Of a stretch of DNA of 64,000 nt, positions 25,901-38,379 are shown piece after piece. The stretch covers positions 113,451,397 to 113,515,396 of the forward strand of contig CM051456.1 in NCBI GenBank assembly GCA_028274465.1, in the 5' to 3' direction. The position numbers and the translations under genes were made by a program. Source of the DNA: Plantago ovata (Eukaryota > Streptophyta > Magnoliopsida > Lamiales > Plantaginaceae). Position 1 is the stretch's first letter. Each line of letters opens with the position of its first letter. A model generated the notes under the pieces. That model was not told where the DNA came from, ran no database searches, and saw nothing but the letters and a program-made list of their open reading frames with translations.

Positions 25901-28900
25901 GCATAGTTTATTACTACTAGCTTTGTAATGGTTCGATTATTAAAAAAAAATTGAAATTTGTGATCAGGTGAAGTAGCAATGTAGCATATTGCATGTTGAC
26001 AAGTTTTAACTTAACAACAGTTAACATCACATAATAGAGATCATAACTGAACACAAGGGGACAGTTACACAGATTAAAACTTAAGTTAAAATCCACGACA
26101 CTTAAAGCATTTACTTATGCATGGTGAACTGTATGGGTTATGTCAAAGAAAGGGCTTTTATATACATTAAACCGGCTCATCACTAAAATTTGATAATACC
26201 ATGAAATTTCTCAGATTTTTAATCTATCAACACAAATTTATTATTAAGGCCAAGTCAAGGGATCAACAAATTAAATATTGAGTTGTTCCTCAGATTTATT
26301 TTATGGTAGCTGATAGAAAGATATGGGAGTTTAGAGAAAGTAAACTTCTTTATCAGTGTATGTCAATAGTCAAAGGTACCAATTTTTGCTTAAGAAAAGA
26401 GAGCAGGAAGACCACATATTTACCTGTGACCACCACAGGAAAAGCCTAATGATATGCCAATCAGAGTTCTCGATCCAACGTCTCATCATTGGAAAAATAA
26501 ATAAGATTGCAGCCAGTAAATTTGGTAGCAGGTACAGTACAACCACCATGAGGTATAAAGGAGGCACTCCATTAACTCTATCAAGGAATGACAGTACATC
26601 TCTCATTCCTCCAAGTGAAAATGACCTATTTTGGTGCATGTAGCACATAAGAAGGATGACAGACCAGGCAATGCTGGCAACTATTTTGAGGATGGTCCTC
26701 AAAACATTAGTAAATTTCCATCTGAGATAACCCGGGAAATTCAGAGTAATATCTAAAATACCTGCAAAGATTTCCAAATCAATTATGGGTAGGCTTTTTG
26801 AGCCAACACTAATAACTCCTCTTATCTATTCCATAATGGCATAAGGTATAATATTAGTATATCATACTCTGAATGAACCGAAGTAATGCTGCCGTGATGA
26901 AAATACTTGAAAGGTTGTAAAGAACATTCCTCTGGAAGATATCGAATATAGACACATCACTCCATGCCATAATAACCATAATCTGCATTAGATAAGTCCC
27001 AGAGATTAATAAAAGCACTTAAGAAAGCATTTATTGATACATGTACAGGAAATGTAAGCATGTACCTGCAAGCCAAGTATGAGAAATGTCCATAGACGAT
27101 CAAAACTTCGAAAAATATGCCAAAAGCTCCGAGTTTCAGCAAAGAATGATTTCCCTAACTTTCCAGGCTTTTTATTAGAGCCACTTTTTCCCTGGGAGAA
27201 CAGTATAAATGACTAATGAGCAAACTAGCAACAAAGCTAAAAGGATAATCACCCTATGTTGATACTACCTGAGCTGTATCTCGCGTTGATTTGAAAAACT
27301 CCCCATCATCACGCATTGGCCAACCCAAGGAGAAGCAGTCAGAATACCTACAGACAGTAGTTTCAAATCATAAGTGAACAAAGAACATATTTAACGTTAG
27401 CAACAAACAAGCATTTTGCTTCGAAGTCTTTACCAAAAGAATTCATTTAAATCATCATAGTTGCACCAGGATGTGTGGGGGGCTTTTCCATTTTTGCATT
27501 TCCTGGCTTCCTAAATCCATGCACACACCACATTGTTATCTCCGGGCCAGAAACATGTACTACAAATATGCACTACCTGAGCAAAAGTTTACCTTTTCAA
27601 TAACCTGGTAAACAGGCGTTATTACTTTCCTCAAGAAAGCTTCATCATCACCGCCGTAAGAAGTCTTGATGTTCTCTCCGGTAACAATGCTGACATTTCC
27701 AGCTATCAGTCCGTGGAGTTCAAATGCCATCTAAAACATAAAGCAGTACAGCAATTATGATAAATTCTAGGTATACTGATCCTAAATCCTAATAGGAATC
27801 TGACAATCTGTGCATGAAGTCATTCCATAGGTCATAGATTTACGATTATATAATGAAGAATACATCACTCACATTGTGGAAAATGTAGCATAGGCACTCA
27901 GGCATGAAGCGAAGATTAGCTGCTTCTCCCCAAATAAGAAGATAAAGGCCCATGTAAAGTATCTTTCTTTGTTGCATTTCCTGATGTCCCTGAGGGAGCC
28001 TACAAGCATTATGAGTTCCTAATCAATAATTAGGTAACAAAGTTCTCCATGAGTGATTAGACAATCCCACTACCAAACAGGTATGGAGTGGGAAAGCTGC
28101 TGAAATTTTCACTCCACAAACCAAATATCTCACCTTAAGCTGTGTTTTCTTCCGAGGTACTTGCACCAGTTCTTGTAGTTCTTGAAAAGCTTATTCATGA
28201 GTGCATTTACAGCCCTATCATCAAGCTAAGAGAAAATAAAGATTAGTTTTAAAAAACGGAGTAGACAAGCAAGTATGATGGCAGTCAGCAAAAAAAATAA
28301 AAAATTATGAGTATTGAGTAGATTGATTCAGTGCCTAAAAAGAAATATGCTTGAGAAACAAATCCATAGAACAAATACCAAATATGTGATTAATAAAATT
28401 TCAATTCTCAGGGTGTAAAGCATGGATTAAAATTGTGTTTCATTGGTTTTTATCTGCCAAATAATGCAACTGTTCAAATAATATAGGGACTTTTGAATTT
28501 GTTTTGAAGAGATTACGAAACAAACATTACCTAAAGATAGAGTGTCTGCAAAATGAAAAATGCCTAAGATGTCCTCTCTTTAATTTTCTACTGAAGTTGA
28601 AGATTAACATTTCAACAGTATTCATACTAACATATGACAAATCTAATTAAGAAATGGGGAGGCTTCCAGTGTGAATGCTGCATCTGATACTGAAATCAAG
28701 CCATATGAACAGTGACTTATTGCGAGAGAGAGCGAGGTGAAAAAAAAGCATAAGTGAGATGTATTCAAAGGATGAACAAAATGTGAAAACATACTTGATT
28801 TAGTGGTTCAGGCTTGGGGATGAGCCTTATATGAATATTCGCAAGCAACAATACCAAATGTTCCCTTTGGTTTCTGACATTATCCCTCTGTTCAGATATC

Positions 28901-31376
28901 AATATTCAATAAACTAAACATCCAAAGGAGTAAATGAGTTCTCTCATTTAGTAATTCAAAAATTCACAATACGTGCCTGAAACCCAAACATGGCTCTCAG
29001 CCAATCGAGCAAGTCCAACTCTCCTGCTTTAGGCCGCTGTTGCTCAAAAGCGGCTGGCCATGACAATCCGCGAGTGTTATGCAAAGCAGCCACGGCTGCT
29101 TTCACCTGAAATGATCACAGTGCACCGTGTTAATATTTCAACTCGAAATGTATGTTGTTCACACTTAGTGCTCAGATGAAAAATAACGAATCACCTCTTC
29201 CAGCTGCATTATGGACTGTGATGCACCAGCAGAATCCAGAGGAAGAATGTTATATGGAGCATAGATTTCCTTTTTTGCTTGGACATCATTTGCTGCAGCC
29301 ATAATCTGTCAGTAATATCCAATCTTGTCAGTCTCCGTTTGGAATTTATTCTCTCCTTAAACCAGATGACATGGAGTAAACCCAGAACAAAAATTCATTA
29401 TCATCAAACCATGCAACTAGGTCGAAAAGGAACAAAAAAAGAGCCTCACCTCAGGAGCAACTTCCTCAACTTTCTCCGTCTTATTGACAGCACAGAGAAC
29501 TTCAAACAGTACACCAGCTGTCTGGTAAGCTTTTCCAAGCTGAGCTCTGCGAAACCGAAATTCAATAAAATAATCTTAACGTTCCACACACATAACTCTT
29601 GAAAACTACAATAATTTTACAGTTAAACAGCCGATGTACGAATAATATGCGGATGATACCTATCAGCTCGGTCCCCCTTGTTAAGAGCCACAACATACTG
29701 CTCATAGTACTGCTTGTAGTAGCTCTCAATTTCCCTTGCATCAGTCTTCTTGACACGAGCCGCGAGGGTAGATGCATTGTCCTATAATCAGGAAAAAAAT
29801 AAAAAAAATCTTACATTTAGTTTGATCCTTAAAGATACAGCATTAGTATACATTACATCCCCATGACCCATAATCTCAGAATCTCATAAGCAGCAGTAAC
29901 ATAGCAAATGCATCAAAATAGAGGATTTCTTTATATAATAAGAATGCAATTCTACTATCATTGATCCTAATTGTGAAAAGAAAACTAATACTCTCGCCTC
30001 AATTTACCGACCACAGCAATTAAAAACACTAGGCAGTAAAAACAGAAGATACAATTCCAAGAATATATGAAGAAAAGAAGAGAATAACACTTGAGAGTTT
30101 CTTGAAAATTGTATTATACTAACAAAATAATCAACGATAAGAATGAATCACTCACCCATTACCCATAGCAATGGAAGAGAACAGCATCTTCATTTCAGAG
30201 TTTTGTAGGGAACTAATTTTAGCTAAACGGACCGTTTGCATAATTCTTTGGGCTATGGTGTTTTTTGATTACGAGCTCAATTGGAACTTGAGCTAGACTC
30301 AAGCTGAGTTTGACTAAAAAACTGGGTCAAGCTCGAGTTTGAACCCGAATGTTTACTCGTTTCTTTAAACAAACAGCTCGAATAATATGCTTATAGGAGT
30401 ATATATATACATATTTAATTTTCAAATTCCTACTTCAAAAAGTTTGATTATCGGGGTAATGTGCCGTCAAACATGATGCAGTTGATCAAAGGTCACGATT
30501 GTAAAAAAAATGGAGGAAGTATATAAAGTTTGTAAACTAAGAAAATGTGTAAAATTCATGGAGACGGCTAAAATCAGAATACGTGTAAAATTTGATTGAA
30601 TAAAAGGGGTATTTCATTTACATGACATAGAGACTTGTGCAAATGATGGGTTTGTTCGACTGACTATAAGGGAGATTCAATAAAACCTTCTTACGATTCA
30701 ACGTGGACTTCACTTCAGAGTGGAGGTCGTCCATTGATCTCTAGGATATAATTTTTCTAAAATGAAGTACTATGCAACATAACGTCTCAACGAAAGTGCA
30801 CTTTAGTACGAAAGGATAGATAACATGGAGTGAAATTTTCAATTGCAATAATACCTAGAGTTAAAAGGAGAGCAGTGTTTACCCTTTCTAATCTTTGATG
30901 GAGACTAGTTTTGAATTGACGTACACCACGACCGCTCGAATTAGGGTCGAGTCTATGTGCCTTCTCGAATGCATAGAAACGACCTGGCAAGAACATTTGA
31001 CAATAGCATCTTAAAAGGACACATTTGATCCCATAAAATTAACATAAAAATGAAAATGTAAACGGATGATGTTGATCCAATAAAAAAAAAGTGTTAAATT
31101 GAAAATCGTGAATAAGGTTGTTAGATGATTATATGACTCGAGAGAGAAAAAAAACATACAAAGATATGATACACGGGGACGATCATTTTGTAGCTCAGCG
31201 GCAACACGGAGGATTGGGGCAATGGACTGAAGCGAAGAAGGGACAACCTCTTTGTCAAAAACTTCCGTCGTGACGGTCGTAGTGGTGGTGTTGCGAGAAG
31301 ACCTTCGCACAAGAGACGGTTGAGATCCATGTTGGGTATCATCATTTCCCCCTGACCCTGAAGAACCAGTAGTCAT
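16938..31376 (-). CDS. CALS5: Callose synthase 5-type (1,3-beta-glucan synthase, GT48)
   Basis: About 41 exons over 14.4 kb encode a protein of the usual family length (roughly 1,900 aa, estimated by comparison). Exon 1 (31376-31160) carries the Ser/Thr-rich start and [18 protein letters not shown]; exon 2 is 30983-30883, exon 3 29781-29660. Landmarks in order: [18 protein letters not shown] (28.0-27.9 kb, FKS1 domain 1), a first membrane cluster (27.2-24.1 kb), REEDLISD (23.6 kb), the glucan synthase domain (about 22.3-17.8 kb) with [57 protein letters not shown] and [14 protein letters not shown], then the C-terminal membrane cluster ending [17 protein letters not shown]. The enzyme makes callose from UDP-glucose at the plasma membrane. 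The N-terminal [14 protein letters not shown] and [18 protein letters not shown] segments fit CalS5 rather than CalS1-4 or CalS7; Arabidopsis CalS5 makes tetrad callose for pollen exine patterning. No break was found in any exon. Confidence 0.95.
24687..24702. repeat. G16 homopolymer in a CalS5 intron
   Basis: Sixteen G, then a short G-rich stretch, inside an intron of about 620 nt (about 24381-24997). Confidence 0.9.
25836..25878. repeat. (CT)n and T27 tract in a CalS5 intron
   Basis: A CT repeat followed by 27 T in the intron of about 1 kb between the exon ending in WWSQ (about 26423) and the exon coding [12 protein letters not shown] (25356-25300). On the minus (sense) strand it is an A-run followed by GA repeats. 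Confidence 0.85.
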
Positions 31377-33023
31377 CTCCTAATATTTTTGTTTTATATA
31401 TCTAGCTCAATTATGAACCAACTAGAGATGATGCAGTTTTATTTTATTTCTTTTTAACTTTTGGTCCTACCGCGCTCTCAGCTAATCTATTAGCTGATGG
31501 CGCGGGTAGGAATCTTTCTTCCTTCCTACCAACAAAATCTCAACCTAAACCACTCTACAACGTGTTTTTCCGATCATCATGGGCGGAAAAAAGAATATTG
31601 GTATGTTATTTCATCAATGTACATGCAAGGACAATAAAATGAGCGTGACAATCGGAGAATGAATGGAGCACACATTATTCCCTCATCCACACATGTTGGT
31701 TGATTGAATTTGAATCTTAAAATAGAGAGGAACATATAAGCCATGGAAATAGTATGCGTATACATGGATAGCAATGGGTGAAAGAGATAAGAATAACGGT
31801 TGAAAAACAAGAAGAAAAAAACAGTAATTATATAAATGTTTTTTTTTTTTTACCTATAATTGATGATGGGAAAGGTACAAAATATTACATGATGGAAATC
31901 GATGATGAGGAATAACAATCAACAATTGGTGGAGTGGTAGAAAAATACTACAAAGTGGTATGGTTGACCGTTGACCTGGACGTCTTCCTAATCATGGTAG
32001 ACTCAAAACGACTTCACAAAGAAAAATACAGGTAAACGTAAATCCCTTTATTTACAATTTTACACCCACACCTGGCCATGCTTGCGTTTTATGTTTACCC
32101 CATATTTTTCTTTCTCATGCCAACCCTTTTGTAATAATAGGACTACTTCATTAACTCTACGGCGGGCATATCAAATTTGAATGTATACTTGTAACCCGGT
32201 AAGCATGATTGGTTGTAGCACAAATTGTAAATATAGAAACTTTTACACCTAAGTCTAATCTATATATTAAAAAAATAAAGTGAAGTTCTACCATAATCAT
32301 ATAATATAATCGATATAATTACTAAAAACTACATATATAACTCATAAACTATGAAAAAGAAATTAACAACAAAAATATTTATTATCACGTAAAAGGGTAC
32401 GCGACATGCATCGTAAAAAATTATAAACTTATCTCACCTTATAAGATGGACTCATATATTAGAACTTTTAGTAATGTTTTATGGATAGTCTCTCTAGGGA
32501 AGGTGGCTCACATTAAGGGGGCAAATTTGTGAAACAAACGACTTGAGGGAATTTCTAGAGTTGAAATTTCAATCGAGAACTAGCGCAAATAAGATGGACT
32601 TATATTGTTCTTGGAATGAACGGCTATTTCACCTCGTTCTTCCGTTTGTTCTCTGAAATGAAGACCATTTCACTCGAGTTCTTCCGTTTTAGTTTAGCTT
32701 CAACAATATTCTTACCGACATACGTCACTTCCATACATGTCACACTGCACAACTCCACATATTGTTCTACGTTTATCATTATCACTGTCGTGTACCCAAG
32801 GTTAAGCTTTAGAGTGTAAACATTCCATAGCTTAAAACTCAACTGCATATATTAATTTCTTCGTGGTCATTCACATTATCCTACTCATTACTTATGCAAT
32901 TAGAACTCAAGTCCTCAAACACATTATTCGGTGACAACCAACTTTTAACCTTCTTTAAAAAAGGGACTGAGCTTTAGAATTAATGTAAACATTTTGCACT
33001 TATGCGCATACAAATGGACTCTA
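31377..33023. other. CalS5 promoter side and AT-rich intergenic DNA
   Basis: The upstream region of CalS5 holds no recognisable gene. Short frames here lack any family motif. The sequence is AT-rich and contains a T11 run near 31840. Confidence 0.5.
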
Positions 33024-33323
33024 TGTAACGCCCCAAACTTTCAGAGAGTTTAAAGGGATTGAAAATGCTACTCATACCAACAAGTTTTTTTTAATTTTTT
33101 TCTTTCTTTAATTTTGAATTCACATAATAACTTCAAAATTAAGCGAGTTTCGCTTTGGAACAATCTTAGGATGGGTGACCTATTGGGAAGTTCTCGGTAT
33201 GTGCACGAGTGAGGACAAAGTGAACACATGTTGGTGTGTAGGGTCAGCATATCACCTCGAAAAGCAACTAAGGAGTAACTCTGTTGGCCCGGCCTTCGGC
33301 ACATTAGTGGTCTGGGTGTTACA
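33024..33323 (+). mobile_element. Cassandra-type TRIM LTR carrying a 5S rRNA-like segment
   Basis: The element begins TGTAACGCCCC and ends GGGTGTTACA, that is TG...CA with inverted ends, over 300 bp. Inside, 33137-33205 resembles the second half of plant 5S rRNA: AAATTAAGCGAG, then TTAGGATGGGTGACCTATTG and GGAAGTTCTCG. Carrying such a 5S part in the LTR is the hallmark of Cassandra TRIM elements. No PBS follows directly, so this may be a solo LTR. Confidence 0.75.
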
Positions 33324-33374
33324 CCCCGTCACCTATTTAGATGTCTCGATAAGGGGGTATATCAATAAAAATGG

Positions 33375-33560
33375 TTAGCTTTGGAGCAATCTTATAATGA
33401 GTGATCAATTGAGAAGTTCTCGGTATGCGTACGAATAAGGACAAAAGTGAACATGTGTTGGTATGTGGGGTGAGCATATCATCCGGCAATGCAACCAAGG
33501 AGTAACTCTGCTGACTCAAAGATCAGGCCTTCGACCTATTGGGTGGTCGGGGCATTAGAT
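33375..33560 (+). mobile_element. Second, degraded 5S-derived (Cassandra-like) fragment
   Basis: This copies the 3' two-thirds of the 33024-33323 element: ttagctttggagcaatctta, then a decayed form of the GGGTGACC box, gaagttctcggtatgcgtac, and a matching end around gtggtcggggcattagatgg. Its first part is missing. Both copies are followed by a shared tail like gataagggggtatatc (about 33348 and about 33568), so the duplication includes flanking sequence. Confidence 0.65.
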
Positions 33561-33760
33561 GGCTTGATAAGGGGGTATGTCACTCATACAAGAACATTAC
33601 ATACCTTCCACTTGAAGTAACATTTTGCGTGTCGTTTACTCAATCCAAATGAATTTCAATAGGTTACTAGAGGTCTAGAGCTGATGGTCAAGTCAAACTC
33701 AAAATCCTCACTAATCGAATCAACCATCTAAAACCTTCTTCATGGGATACAAATATATTA

Positions 33761-33901
33761 CTCTCTCCGCCCCAATCATTTATCTAGTTTTTTCTTTTTG
33801 TTTGTTTCATACTTTATCATGGATCCCATCACTCAAATATGTAACACACTTATTAAAACTGTGCATATACAGATGTTGTCCATTCATTGGGACGGAGAAA
33901 G
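33761..33901. mobile_element. Stowaway-like MITE (141 bp)
   Basis: The left terminus is CTCTCTCCGCCCCAATCATT; the reverse complement of the right terminus is CTTTCTCCGTCCCAATGAAT. TA flanks both sides. The length, CTCCGTCCCA-type ends and TA target duplication fit Stowaway elements of the Tc1/Mariner group. Confidence 0.85.
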
Positions 33902-34094
33902 TATATTATTACTATTTATCATTATTATTATTATTATTATTAATTATTATTTTTATTATGATAACGGTGGCAGGATTTCAATGTGGCTCTTGGGCTAGAT
34001 TTCTCGTCCAGAATCCAGATGACTCTGGCCCAACAAGAATAATCAGGTGGACTTCACTGGTTCACATCACAAAGACACAAATACCCCCAATTAT

Positions 34095-34120
34095 AGGGTT
34101 TTTAAAGACAGCTAGGGTTT
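34095..34120 (+). promoter_or_regulatory. Two telo-box motifs (AGGGTTT) at the BTF3 transcription start region
   Basis: AGGGTTT occurs at 34095-34101 and 34114-34120, just before the pyrimidine-rich presumed 5' UTR. Telo-boxes near the start site are common in plant genes for translation components, which suits BTF3. The first exon would be non-coding and end at the donor GGCGAG|gtaatt (about 34197), leaving an intron of about 940 nt before the coding exon. Confidence 0.6.
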
Positions 34121-35139
34121 CATTTTCGTTATCTCCTCCTCCACTGCCACTCTTCCGTCTAGATTTGCCTCCACAACTCGTATACAGCTCGGCGAGGTAA
34201 TTCCTGTTTTTCTCTTCTCTCCGTTGAGTACGTCTCCTTAGTTTCTTATAGATTTTGCTATGCCCTTTTTTTGGGGGATTTTACCTCTGTGTGTATCTGC
34301 TTGTTAATTGGTATCAGATCCTTATGCATTTTCTCGCTGTTCCTCTCGATTGAAATGTTAGGTTTATGTTCCCTGTCTATGCTCTTCGATTTGCTTTCTG
34401 GCATTTTGAGACTTTTTTTTTTTTTTTTTTTGATTGTTACTGTGTGTTAATTTTTATTTTATTTTATTTTTAATTTTAAAAAAATGTCCTGCTCAATGTA
34501 CTATGGATTCTTCTTATGACTTCACAGCAGGCTTAAATTACTTTAACGAAGAGATTGTGAATGGATAATTTGTGATTTTAATTCAACATTATGAAATTGG
34601 TTATAAGCCAAGGTATTTTGAAACTAGAACAGCTTTTGGTTTAGCTTAACCTGCCTGATTGAAAGCCCCAGCATAGTTTGTTTTGTTATATTGTCTATGT
34701 TAGTTGTATGGGTTGAAATTTCGGAGATTCGAACTTATTGAGGTTGTTTTGAAGCTGTTTTTTAATGTTTTGGAAACAAGATGTGAACTTTACAACCACA
34801 CGAGTATGAGATGTCTTATAGAGTTCTGAAATTGTAGGCTGTTGTCGTTCCGTTTACATTTTTGGGATTTTTCACTTGAAAAGTATAACTATCCAAATCT
34901 CTGGCCTTGTGCACAAGTGTACTTTCTTGGAGAATCATGTTTCAAGTGTTTTCTTATGTGTGTAATTTTGTACATGTAGTTTAGTTTTGGTGGTAGAGCT
35001 CTGTGATAGAATGTGCATATGTTGGAGTTATATAGTTGTGATGGTTGCATAATAGTTGCTGTGTGTGAAAGTGTACTTGATAAATTGTTCCAGAGAGTTT
35101 TTCATTTTTCCTGACCCCTGTTGCTGTTCATTTGCACAG

Positions 35140-36193
35140 ATGAATGTGGAAAAGCTAAAGAAAATGGCCGGTTCGGTCCGTACCGGTGGAAAGGGTACCA
35201 TGAGAAGGTTTGTGTTTACTAGGACTTGGCATTTTATTTTTAGTGGACATCTAGAAGGCTGCTTCTTAAGTAATGCCTGTTGACATGATCCATCCACTCC
35301 TTATTAATTGGATATTTTGTGAAACACTGCAGAAAGAAGAAAGCTGTTCACAAGACAACCACCACAGATGATAAAAGGCTTCAAAGCACCTTGAAGAGAA
35401 TAGGTGTCAATGCCATACCCGCCATTGAAGAGGTTAATATTTTCAAGGAGGATGTAGTTATCCAGTTTATCAGCCCAAAAGGTATATAATTGCTTTTCCT
35501 GACTTTCAGTTTTATCCAATGGGCTCTGCATGTAGTTCTATTCTAAACAAAATGGCTTCTTTTTTGTTTCAGTCCAAGCATCCATTGCTGCCAACACTTG
35601 GGTTGTGAGCGGAACTCCCCAGACCAAGAGTATGTTCTTTTTCCTATTTAAATTCCCTCATAAAGAGCCAAATTATTTTCATCTTGCACCGAAACCAAGT
35701 AGAGTAAAGATATTCTTGTTTCTTACAAAGCTTTGGAGAGAGTTTACTTTGCACAAGATTGTAATTTGTTGCTTCAGCTGAAGGATGTATAATGAGTTGG
35801 ACTTGGACAACGTCTTGATCACTCACTTTGTTTTTAATTGTTTATTCTTTGCTTGACATAATGCTTGATTTGTTCTGCAGAATTGCAAGACATTCTTCCC
35901 CAGATTATTCACCAACTGGGTAAGTACAGTTTTGCCTTGCTCCAGTTAACATTTACCATAATATATATAGACTCACTGGACTTCTATTGGAAAACAATTC
36001 AGGCCCAGATAACCTTGAGAACTTGAAGAAACTGGCAGAGCAGTTTCAGAGACAGGGGACTGGTGATGGTGCAGCCGCTGTTACAGGAGTCCCAGATGAT
36101 GATGATGACGAGGTTCCTGACCTTGTTGCCGGGGAGACATTTGAAGCTGCTGCAGAGGAAGGTCACACTCCAGCTGCAGCTGCAACGTCTTAG
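35140..36193 (+). CDS. BTF3: BTF3 / nascent polypeptide-associated complex subunit beta
   Basis: Five coding exons join in frame: 35140-35207, 35333-35481, 35573-35629, 35881-35919 and 36003-36193, giving 167 aa. The start ATG follows directly on an acceptor (ttgcacag|ATG), so the leader intron ends at the start codon. The N-terminus [20 protein letters not shown] and [20 protein letters not shown] is the ribosome-binding basic part. The NAC domain follows ([60 protein letters not shown]), then an acidic, Ala-rich tail. NAC-beta pairs with NAC-alpha at the ribosome exit and shields nascent chains. The gene appears complete. Its last exon and 3' flank were copied to 38922-39300. Confidence 0.95.
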
Positions 36194-37453
36194 GGAGTGG
36201 ATCTATTTTCAATTTTGTGTCGTTGCCTATATTTTGAATATTCTCGAAATCAGTTGTGGTTACATAATTTGTCTACTTTTGATCCATGACAGAAAGCTGG
36301 TATTTGAATGTTTCAATTAGTAACTCCATGATTTTAGAATTTTTCTTTTCTTTTGTCAAGTACCTCCAATTTAGTGCCCAGGGGTGATTTGTTTAGACTG
36401 TTTACTGAAAAAAACAACTTCACTAATTTAATGCAAGGGTGGGGTTTTGGTTTGAGTGACTGCGACCTTATGTCTATGTTGTCATTCTTGTATGGGGTCT
36501 GTCCTGGTTTCGAATAAATCCATGTGCTGCTGCATATATTGCATTTACATCAAGTTACCTTTTGTGGAACTGGGTTAGGTTGTGTAGGGACTGAAACCGT
36601 TTATCTATCTAATCTCTCTCGAACACAGTCGATCTACATCTGTTTGGAGCCCACACTAGAGTTCCTCACCTGGTTAAGCATATTATACAAGACATTTTTG
36701 TTCATACATCCAGCATAGGACGGCCAAGTCGAGGTCAATTTTTGTTGTAAATGGGTGTGCTTCGGTAAAAATTTAACCAGGCGAATATGTTATACACTTG
36801 TACCCCTAAATCCCTTTTGATTCTATAACTGTATTTCATTTTTGTCTGTTTTATTGCACTCCACACTTCACTTTTGACAAATTTTATCTCATAACTAAGA
36901 GATTTAATAAATCTGGATCTACGGTTCTCCTGGCTGCTCGACCGACCAAGAACATTCCATTATCGTACACATAATACAGCAAGAAAGTTTTGTCATGCAT
37001 GATCTGTAGTCTGTACCTACAAACCACATACATCAAAACACAGCCTCTAAACTAAAAAAAAATAAATCATGTTCCTTACTTCACTAAAGGGCAAATGCTT
37101 ACTCCCACTAGTTCAAGCCTCAATGGTCCTAGAAAAAAAATAAACTTAAATACCACATATACATTCTCCTAGTCCACCAGGAATGATATTTCATTCATTA
37201 AGGACAAATCTAAGTACTTCTTTAAATCAACTTGAAGTATGAAACCAAGGAAAAATAGACTCAAGCTCATTTGTATTCTAATCTCATCCCACTAAGCTTC
37301 AAAATTGACAACTCCCAAATTCCAAATAACTCCAAGCTCCGTGATCAATTGAATTGCATTCTTTTGATTTCATTCTAATCTTACTCACATGGATTAAGCA
37401 AAAAAGCCTCCCTATTGTCCACAAAAATTACAAAAATCATCACAAATTTCACC
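36194..37453. other. BTF3 3' UTR and upstream region of HyPRP copy 1
   Basis: This holds the BTF3 3' region and the HyPRP1 promoter. It is the parent of the duplicated block: pieces such as the stretch with cgaccgaccaagaacattcc (36948) recur at about 40088 in diverged form. No other gene was recognised. Confidence 0.6.
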
Positions 37454-37460
37454 TATAAAA
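37454..37460 (+). promoter_or_regulatory. TATA box of HyPRP copy 1
   Basis: TATAAAA in the context cacctataaaacccc lies 105 bp before the start codon. The same context occurs before copies 2 (40914) and 3 (43425). Confidence 0.7.
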
Positions 37461-37558
37461 CCCCACCTCAACACACATTCTCAGCACACAACACTGAAGC
37501 CAAACACACATTGTGCATTAACCCCACTTTGGAACCTTCTAATTCCCTCCAAGAAAAA

Positions 37559-37993
37559 ATGGCTTCAAGAGCTGCACTTTTGATCCTCTTCAACATTCTC
37601 TTCTTCGCTATGGTGTCCGCAACCTCCACTCCATGCCCACCTCCACCAAAACCAAAACCCGCGTGCCCCCCTCCAACCCAAAGCCACTCTCCACCCAAGA
37701 CCCCAGGTGGCAAATCGCCTACTCCTTCCAAGGCTACATGCCCTAAAGACACCCTAAAGTTGGGAGTGTGCGCTAACTTGCTCAATGACTTGGTGAGTAT
37801 AGTTGTTGGTACCCCACCAAAGACCCCTTGCTGCTCCCTCATCGGCGGCTTGGCCGATCTCGAGGCTGCCGTCTGCCTGTGCACTGCCATCAAGGCCAAC
37901 GTGTTGGGTATCAACCTTAATGTGCCCGTCTCACTAAGCTTGCTCTTGAACTATTGTGGCAAGAAGGTTCCGTCTGGATTTCAATGTGCATAA
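37559..37993 (+). CDS. Hybrid proline-rich protein (8-cysteine-motif, DC2.15-like), copy 1
   Basis: Intronless 144-aa protein. The start chosen is the ATG at 37559, because it opens a signal peptide ([21 protein letters not shown]) shared with copies 2 and 3; the open frame upstream belongs to the leader. A short Pro/Lys-rich linker ([30 protein letters not shown]) follows, then the 8CM domain with the C-C-CC-CxC-C-C order: [36 protein letters not shown]. Such proteins are secreted to the cell wall or plasma-membrane surface and belong to the lipid-transfer/seed-albumin fold group. Related members respond to development and stress. The exact role here is unknown. Confidence 0.93.
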   Translation: MASRAALLILFNILFFAMVSATSTPCPPPPKPKPACPPPTQSHSPPKTPGGKSPTPSKATCPKDTLKLGVCANLLNDLVSIVVGTPPKTPCCSLIGGLADLEAAVCLCTAIKANVLGINLNVPVSLSLLLNYCGKKVPSGFQCA

Positions 37994-38379
37994 TTTGAGT
38001 TGCCACATGTCAAAATAATCATGGTTAAATTAAATATACACATAGGTAGGAGTGGTTAATTCCACTTCAAAAGTGGTTGTTTGATTTATGTTGTACGTAC
38101 GTGAGCTTTTCTAATTTCTTGCATATTGTAATTGCTATGAGTTTCATCTTTACCGCGAACACTATTTCATTGGAATGTGTGTTAATTATAAACGTGGTTT
38201 AATTCTTCCAATGTCTTTGAAGTTGCAACTATTGGTGTTCTTGCATCATCCTGGATAAGATCATCAGCAATTGGCAGTTGCACAAAACAATAACAGTGTC
38301 TTAAAACGGCCAGTTGAAGGCTAAAAACATTCTACAGTAATGTACTTTGAGAAACTTGACAACAGTTCAACATAATAAA

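Noticed and set aside
33137..33205. A 5S rRNA gene
   Set aside because: Only the second half of 5S is similar and it lies inside an LTR-like unit. It is 5S-derived repeat sequence, not a gene.
37415..37558. N-terminal extension of HyPRP copy 1 (48 residues upstream of MASRA)
   Set aside because: The extension runs through the TATA box and leader, has no counterpart in copies 2 and 3, and would bury the signal peptide.
37468..37914. Gly-rich minus-strand frame opposite HyPRP copy 1 (also at copies 2 and 3)
   Set aside because: It is the antisense shadow of Pro codons (CCN to NGG) and has no signal of its own.
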